NCBI RefSeq assembly: GCF_000237925.1
Contig: NC_031502.1
Coordinates: 29,773,266 to 29,837,265, forward strand
Reading direction: 5' to 3'
Length of the DNA stretch: 64,000 nt
From: Schistosoma mansoni
Taxonomy: Eukaryota; Platyhelminthes; Trematoda; Strigeidida; Schistosomatidae
Shown here: piece after piece, positions 53,501 through 62,500 of the stretch
Numbering within the stretch: the stretch's first letter is position 1
How the letters are laid out: the number at the start of each line of letters is the position of its first letter
Position numbers and translations under genes: made by a program
Notes under the pieces: generated by a model
Databases searched by the model: none
Seen by the model: only the letters and a program-made list of their open reading frames with translations
Told to the model about the DNA's origin: nothing

Positions 53501-56500
53501 ATGGCTAAGAATCGGTAGCATTTACCTTTTTGTCTGCTGTTAGATCTTGAGTTTTAAAATTATCTTATATTTTTATATTCTACATATTCACTTTTTTCTT
53601 CCTGAATCATATTGTCTATGCCTACTGCTTTTTAGTACGACTGATAATGTCGCTACTTCTATTACTCTAGATGTTTGTCATAAGATTTTTATCTCGCACC
53701 GTTGAGGTAGTGTAGGAACTTAAACGGATGCGAAAGAGTGCCAGATTCTACTTTACGTATAACTGACTGATGAAATGATTACATGATTTACTAACAGAAA
53801 ATAAGTGCTACCTTACAGTAATGAAACTGTGATACAATAATTTAAATATTCGACCATTACATTACAATTTCAATAATTACTTGATTTATCTTGTTTAAAA
53901 AAGTATATTACTGAACCTAACTATTCAGCGATAAGAGTTGCTGAGGACCTAGCACATGAATTGACTGACTTGTAGAAACTATTGTTATCAGGATTAAGGA
54001 GAAGCGAATGAAATTAAATAAGAAACATACTGTATCAGTTGTACTTCATTAGTTGGTGAATCGGGTGTAAGAGAAGTACTGAACAAATCTCCAATACTTT
54101 TTCTTTCCATGTTCAAAAATGATTCATTTGGAGTGATAGGTGATAGATTAGATTGCGATTGTTGATGGGAGATGGATAATTCTTGCTTTTCACCAATGTC
54201 AGTATCGAAATTAATCTGAGACTTGGGGAAAAATTTAAAAGAAACAGTTTGAATTTTCAAAAAGTTACACATGAACAGGGTATGTACTCACGATAAAAGA
54301 GATTTGAATGAATAGGGTGATAGGAACTTGAGCATCAAGTATTCACAAGATGTTGAAAAAAAGGAATATCTGTAGAAAACTTCAGCAACTGAAATTAAGT
54401 GAAGTTATCAATGCATAATTCTTTTTGACAAAAAGAGCTTACATGAATTCTCTTGAGATTTTGTTTAACATTTATTTAGTATATTAGATTGTCTACTGAT
54501 AACGATTACAGTAGCAATATGACTTGATATAAAATATCCATTATAGATCCGTTGTGTTGGGGGGAACTTAGTTCAGTTCATGGTACACGAAATAAATGTT
54601 CACCGAATTTACAAAAACAGCCTAAGTATAAGGCGACGAATCGAAGATAGATAGCAAATATCCACATTGACTAACCTGACAACTTTGTTAAAAAGTGTCT
54701 GTTGAATCAATACACCAATGCAAAATCAACCTCAGAAACCATGAAACCGTTAGTGTCACCATGTGTGAAAAACAATTCAGAAATCACCACGAACATTTAA
54801 AACCCTTTGTAGTCAATATCATTTAGATCAACGGAATCACTCCGCTCTATTCATTACGGATCGAAAAACACAAAAGTGGAAGATAATTGAAAAATAATCT
54901 GAAAATATGAACCAAGTGCGATAAATATTGCGGTGGACAAAGTGGACGCCATCTTCACCTTTGGTACACATACACAAACTATAAGTAAAACAAAATATTT
55001 TATCACTGATATTAGTGTATTGAGACAAATATGGACATAAAGTCATCCAAAAAACCGTCAAAATTCTGGGTCGACGAAATCCTAAGAATATTTGAGTTTC
55101 TGTACGGATAACATTCAGATTGATCACTAATTAGTAGACATCGATTTAGATCCCATCTGCCAAATCATCCAAAAACGCCGAACAAATCGTGTCCGGAGGT
55201 CATTAGGGAAAAAAAGTGAGATCGAATACAAGGACAAACAAAAACACAGAAACCTAGGAAAGCAATCAATCACAAACAAGGCTACTCGAACAAGCTGTTT
55301 TAAGCCTCGTGGAATAACTAAGCAACTAAATTTTACGTAAGGTAAGAGCGAATGATCTTGTTCCGAACGACAATGAGGACTTCAAAACTAAACCATCTAG
55401 CTCAGAAATCTCAATGACACCAAAATACATAAAATATTGTGAAAATTCTTCAAAAATAATCATTGTCCCATAAAGAAAATAATCGGGAACGAGACCTGAA
55501 TATCATAAGCAATACAGAATATACCTTCAGAACTAATAAAAAATAAATACAACGAAGAAATAGTTTTCTAGATGCGAATTTTCTAAAATTAAAATTTGTG
55601 CAGAAAATAACCACTAAAATGAACAGGATTAAAAGTAACAGGAAGTAACTGAAACACATTTAGATATAAGGACATAAATAGAATAAGTCAGGTGGTTGGA
55701 TGTAGTTAGCAAGAAAGCCTGAACCTGGGTATAGTGTTAGCTGGGACTAGTCTGGAAAGTATACCTGGGATCCTAAAGAAACTGAGACTCTGTGGGATTT
55801 GAATCCGCATCACACAGCTTCATAGTCTCAGATGTTACTTAACATCTCAACAAATCGTAGTGGATGTCATCACTCAAGCTAGTGATCACATTGCAATCTC
55901 ATCGATAGAATCCCACCAGAAAAAAAGGACTAGACGAATATCACATTGGTTACTGCTCAGTGATTAATTAATTTTACATACAGAATATTTTTTTTGATGG
56001 ATTTACGCTGAAGTAAAAAGTTCAGAAGAAAATAAATTAATACAGAACTTCAACCAATCCACGATACTGGGCGACGGTCCACCTTTGTTTTCAGTGGGTA
56101 ACTGCCTCAAAACAGACACGGTTGAACTCCACTGGTCACGGCTGCTCACTAGAACTCCAGGAGGCTAAGCGTTTGCGCGCGAGACCGAAGGTCCTGGGTT
56201 CAGATCCTGCACGTGGGATCGTGTGTGCACACTGCTGAGGAGTCTCATACTAGGACGAAATGGCCGTCCAGTACTTTCATGTCATCCAGGGTAGTCTAGC
56301 TTAAATCGACTCATAAATTCAACTATTAAATTACTACGATTTCCACAAACTCTCATTTTGATGAATACAGGACTGCTTAATTACTTGTTGTATTGTAAAA
56401 CTATTGTTGTAAAGTAGCCTAAAAATATTAAGTAACCCAAAGTAGTAATATAATATTTGTTTCATCATAATGAAGTAAAGAAATTTAACCATTAAGATAG

Positions 56501-59500
56501 AGGATTCCAAGTTATTAAGATTTTAAATTGAGACTTTATTGAAATGCGGAAGTAACTCAATTTAAAATCCGTGCGAAATGAGTATTACCTTTAGTCATTA
56601 GAACTTGTTACGCTTTGTTATTGTCCAAGTTCAACCGCATTTTTTATGCCTCATCCAACTTAATGAATATTATAGATGGTCCAAAAAATGACTAGAACAA
56701 GCAGTGGGAAAGTTCGTTCTTATAGAACTGTTACAACTTTACTATTTCAGATGGTGATTTAACCATTTTGTTATTCGAGTACAGTTTGAAAACCGGAATG
56801 GATAATAGCGACCTTTATTAAATGTATAAATGTAGGTAAAAGTGTTTATTTTAGTAGAGCAATGAACTGATTCCATCAGTTGCGCTTTCTTCAAAGGCGA
56901 AGTGCAGCCTTGGTTATCACACCTGCATCAACATCTACACGATTTATAAGAAAAAGGTTTTAATTAACTTGCGCTATCTACTGTTGCGGTAGAGTAAAGA
57001 CATAACAACTTTACAATGCATTACATTAAAGTGAAGAAAAGTACAAACTGTAGTACTCAAACGACTTTAATTGGACTGTCAGTTCTATGTTTGTCCAGTA
57101 TAAAAGTTGCTATCGATTGGCTTGAAGTTCAATAGTCATTTAGGGGTCTGAAAAAGTGCTATTTGCAGAAAATCTTGGAAAAATAAAGTTACTTAACTCT
57201 GTTAAAAAGTAAGTCAACCGCGTTTCATCAATCTACTTCAAGTATATTTAAAATGAGACTTAAAGTAATGTTCATAATACTTTGGAAATTGATAATCTGA
57301 AAGAGAAAAAAGAATCGAACAGAATGTAGTCCCGATTTACCTAATATGTGAGTAATATTAATCTGCACTATGTGTAACACTTCATGAGTGTGTGGTGAAA
57401 ACTGTAATCAGAATAGATCCAAATTTTCCCGCCACTTTGTTTGATCAAATTAAAAAAATTAATGTACTCATCATGTACTTGGGTATGAACTTCATTCTGA
57501 GTTTGAAGGCTCATGATACTACTTAGTTTTCCATAGCGCAGCGGTTAGAGTCGGTTCCAACTTGAGACGTAGTGACTGAGAATCAAACACCTCAACCGCT
57601 AAGAAGTGGCTTCATAGAAATTAAAATGTTCTCCAATATGGCAATGGTTTATATGACAGAAAGTCATGCATGCAGGACAGCTGACAAGTGCATTTCCAGT
57701 AAGGACCGGAGTCAGACAAGGCTGTCTACTTTCCCCCTTCCTCTTTCTTCTGGTGATTGACTGGATTATGAAGACTTCAACATCTGAGGGGAAGCACGGA
57801 ATACAACGGACATCTCAAAACCAATTAGACGATTTGTACTTCGCTGATGACCTAGCCCTCCTATCTCATACACACGAACAAATACAGACAAAGACAACTA
57901 GTGTAGCAACAGCCTCTGCATCAATAGGCCTCAACATACACAAGGGAAAAAGCAAGATTTTCAAATACAACATGGAGCACGCCAAGCCAGTCACACTTGA
58001 TGGCAAAACTCTGGAAGATGTAGAAACATTCACGCACCCGGGAAGCATGGTTGATGAACATGGAGAATCCGATGAAGAAGTAAAGGCGAGAATCGGCAAA
58101 GCAAGGACCGCATTCCTAAAACTGAAGAACATATGGGACTCAAAACAACTGTCGTCTAATTTCAAAGTGAGAATCTTCAATACGAACGTCAAGACAGTTC
58201 TACTGTACGGAGCTGAAACGTGGAGAACTACTACAACCATTATCACGAAGGTACAAGTATTTATAAACAGTTGTCTACGCTAAATACTCAAGGTTCACTG
58301 GTCGGATACTATCAGCAATAGCGTTTTGTGAGAGAGGACAAACCAGTTTCCAGCTGAAGAGGAAATTAGGAAAACACGTTGAAAGTGGATAGGACACACA
58401 ATTAAGGAAATCACCAAACTGCATCACAAGGCAAGCCCTAGCTTAGAATCCGGAAAGGAAGCGGAAAAGGGGAAGGCCAAAGAACACATTACACTGGGAA
58501 ATAGAAGCAGATATGAAAAGGATGAATGTTAACTGGAAAGAACTGGAAAGGAATGCCCAGAACAGGGTTGGATGGAGAATGCTGGTGGGTGGCCTTTGCT
58601 CCTCCACGAGGGGTAACCGGCGTAAATGGTCAACGTGGTGCCTGACACAAACGTTCCCCGTTGTAATTTTCCATAACACATCAGCACGACGAGATGAAGC
58701 TAAAGGATGAATAGTAAATCAGCTGAATTAATGAGTGGCAATGACGATAAGACTGAGCAGTGAGAAAATAGTTTGAAAAGACAGAAGTGATGGACACGTA
58801 TCACGTAATGATACAGATGAAGATCTATGGGATCGACAAAAAGAGCGAATATATCTGGGCTGTCGTAATCGAGTGAGTCACCTCACTCATCGTCCCTTAA
58901 CACTGATTGTGAATAATGAGCAGCCCCCAATGACGCAGCCTACACTTACGTTACATGGTTCGGACCAACAATCAATGGTTTTACGGAGATACCACGTTTT
59001 GTTTGCCTCGCCTCTAGCTCTCTTTAGATTAACTTACAGACCAACTAACACTGCCCACTGAGGTAGGGATAAGAAATACATGTCCCAACTACACTAACCG
59101 ATGGAGATTCCTTGCATAATGAATCGATTTGCCATCCTTGCATTATATCTTACGTCTAACATTAATATTACTTACTCGATCGTTTGACGATACGATACTT
59201 CGAAAACACGTATGGTCAAAAACCTGAAGCTTACGCGTCTTCTACCATGTCTCACAGCCAGAGAGTAATAGGGAGTGAACTGCTAGACAATATACTCGTC
59301 CTTTTGCTGCCAAATGTACATCCTTACTGCTATCCAGAAGTGAAGGTTGCAAAGGCTAGATGAGATTTCTTGTGTAGTTTATAAAAAGCCTAAATTTTGA
59401 TAATTCTAGAAACTTTTTATAAAGGCTTTGTTTAAAAATAAGCAAGAGGAACTTATTAATTCTACCAATCTTGCTATCCAAATGAATAAAACAAAAAAAT

Positions 59501-62500
59501 GATTACTATTTCATTACAGAGATTATGTGTAAACACCACTTACTGCTTTCGTTTCATCATTACAATCTATTAAAAAACAACCTATAGGCAAATCACGAAT
59601 ATATAGAAAGAATCCACAAATATTTAAGCTAAGTCTTTATACAATAATTAAAAACGCTATGTTTTTCAATCACTCCTATTTTTATTTAGGTCCACATTTA
59701 TTTATCACGGACTGTCGAGAAACAGACGCACTTAAAAAGTTTCCTAAAAAGCCATTAATATTAAATGTTACTTTTAAAAGTCATGTAAATTACAGACACG
59801 AGAGATTCCTCAGAATGACGTAAAACATGACAATAATTTAGATGATCCCAGAGAAATACGGTAACGTGAAATGATACATTTGTGTTAGGCTTTGCATTAT
59901 CAGCAACTGTACTATTTGTTGCATGTCACTTATCTTTCGTAAAAATTTATTATCTGGACTTATTTGCCAAAATGTGTAGAAGAACAAGAATTATGAAGGA
60001 ACCTAAACACAAACTTTTAAATTAGCTAATAAAACACTAAAAACGATACACTACTTGATGTGAGTCGACAGTATACCTAGCCACAATTATGATATCGATA
60101 GTTCTTTCCCCGGTTGGTCATTCCGTAATCGTCTCAAGCTTTAATGTAAACTCATATAGTAAAACCTACAGTGTACAGTAAATTATGAGTATTCATATTC
60201 CTTTTATCACTCAACACAATTTTATCAATAACTTCACAATAGAAAATCTGTTTTGAATCATAATAGCAACATTCGTTTCACTTGGACTTAATATAGGGAT
60301 GATTGATAAATAGTAATAAACTTTTCCACCAGTTGGCTCTATGGAAGCTTCAATCAAACAAATTCAATGAAATCGTTAACAAAATGTAAAAATAATGATA
60401 ATAATAGTTCCAAATACATTTGCTTTGTGATTTCTTCTTAGAATAAACTGATTTAGGAAAGAAAAGACACTATTTTAACAAAAAACAGTAGTGTATTTAC
60501 CATCATTAAATTGTTTAAAATTTGTGAATCATCATATTGTTCTTTTAATGTTTCAGTTGTCATTATATCACAAATAAGACCATTAGTATTATCATTATTA
60601 TTATTGGTAGTAGTGATAATCGATGTATTATTAGATACTGTAAATGAACTTTCGAACATAGAAAATGTAAGTGTATCATTGAATTCACAGGTTTTATTAA
60701 CAGATAATGACGATGGCGTTGTTGTTGTTGTAGTTGAAAATGGCATGCTTGAAGATTCACATGAAATGGGCAAATGCAATATATTTGATTTGACATTGAA
60801 TCCGGAAGTGGATGACGCTGATGTTGAAGGTAGTTTATTTGTCGATACGACTTGATCATCATCTATGATAGCAGCTAGTTGACTAGTTAATATAAATGAT
60901 TGACTAGATTGTGTAAAGTTTTCAAAATCTATTAGAGTTTTACCATGGTGATTTATGGAACTATCAAATTTTGAAACTGGGATTTGTGAATTGGACGTAA
61001 TACCAATATTATTTTCATATTCAATTTTATTGTTGTCACTAGAATAATTTTCCTTGTTTACTGAATGAAATTTATGACCGACATTAGGATTTTTGTGATT
61101 ATTGCAGTTAATGGGAGGCGAAGTTCTTGCTGCTGCCATGAATGATGTTTGGATTGTTGTGTTATTATCTAACGACAATTTCAATCGTTTAACTTCAACT
61201 TCCCCTCCTTCTACATTAAGATGACCATGATTTTTATCCTTATCCACAACATATTCACAGCCTTTAGTCAGATTTAGATCATGTAATGAGTTATAACTGA
61301 GATTTACTGCCATTAATTGATTATTTTTACTGTCTACCATATCATTTTTATTAATCTTATCACAATCAATGAAATCCTCAGTAATAGACTTTACAGGTTT
61401 CATAGAATTTTCCGACTCATGATTCTTTGATACAATAATTAAATCTTTGCCATAAACAGAAGTCAAGTCTGTTTCCAATAAGAGTTTAGCTTGTTGAACT
61501 ATTAACGGGCCAGCTTCGTGTTCATTAATTACACGACCATCATCTAAAAGGATTGTACAACCACCAGATGCTTTTACAGAACACGCTTCATGATTATTTT
61601 TGCTGAAATTACCAAAAAGGGAAGAACGTGTATTTACTATTAAAAATGCATTAATTACTAGTTCAGCATATATTATTATAAAATAATATAGGAATTGGAG
61701 AATTTATCGTGAGAAAACGGCACTGTTTTCTAAAACTCTAGGTTTTACAAAATGTTATTCAATATCAGACCTTTGGATAGATACTGCAAACATAGCCATT
61801 CTATAACCTATTTTATATGGTTTTATGCAACACAGTAATATGTATGATGGATCTAATAGAAATGTGTAACTATGTTTATGTACTTATTATTAACCAAGAG
61901 TGACTGAGCAATTTGGTGAGGCCAAAATAAATACAAAACCAGAATAATTAAAACATTCATCGTAAAACCTCTATATAAATGTAAAATGAGAGACATACCG
62001 TTCAAAAGGAATTGCACGTTGTAAAATTCTTGAAATCTCTTGAGGCCGTGCAGAAGCCAATGAAGAAACAGAACTGTAACCAGCTGCATATAGCGCACGA
62101 GCACGTTCGGCGTTAACCAAAGGTAATAGACGTATTAAGTCGACAAGTTCATCCGAAACACCATAGCATAGACGTGATTGAAAATTAGCTATTACTCGTT
62201 CCATATGGTTCCAGCCAAGACGATTACAAAAGATTGTAACCATACCTAAAAAAAATTATTGAGCAAAAAAAAGAAAAGAGGGAAAATAATCATTTTAAGT
62301 ATTCAAAATTCCTCCTTTCTCTCTTAAGTATAAAAAAATTTAGATCGGTAAGGTATAGAGGGACTCAAGCTGTGCAATTATCATGACTTGTTATAAATTG
62401 TTTTTACCAAAATTGATTACATATTACTAACGAGACCAATGTACTAGATGATACAAAGCCAGGATTATTCATATTCAAATTAACGGAAAAATATTAAAAC

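Noticed and set aside
55450-55659. Hydrophobic small-protein frame on the - strand
   Set aside because: Compositionally biased and Leu/Phe-rich in AT-rich intron. No splice or homology support.
60511-60862. Open frames on both strands over POLQ exon 3
   Set aside because: They are shadows of the long repetitive-codon exon.
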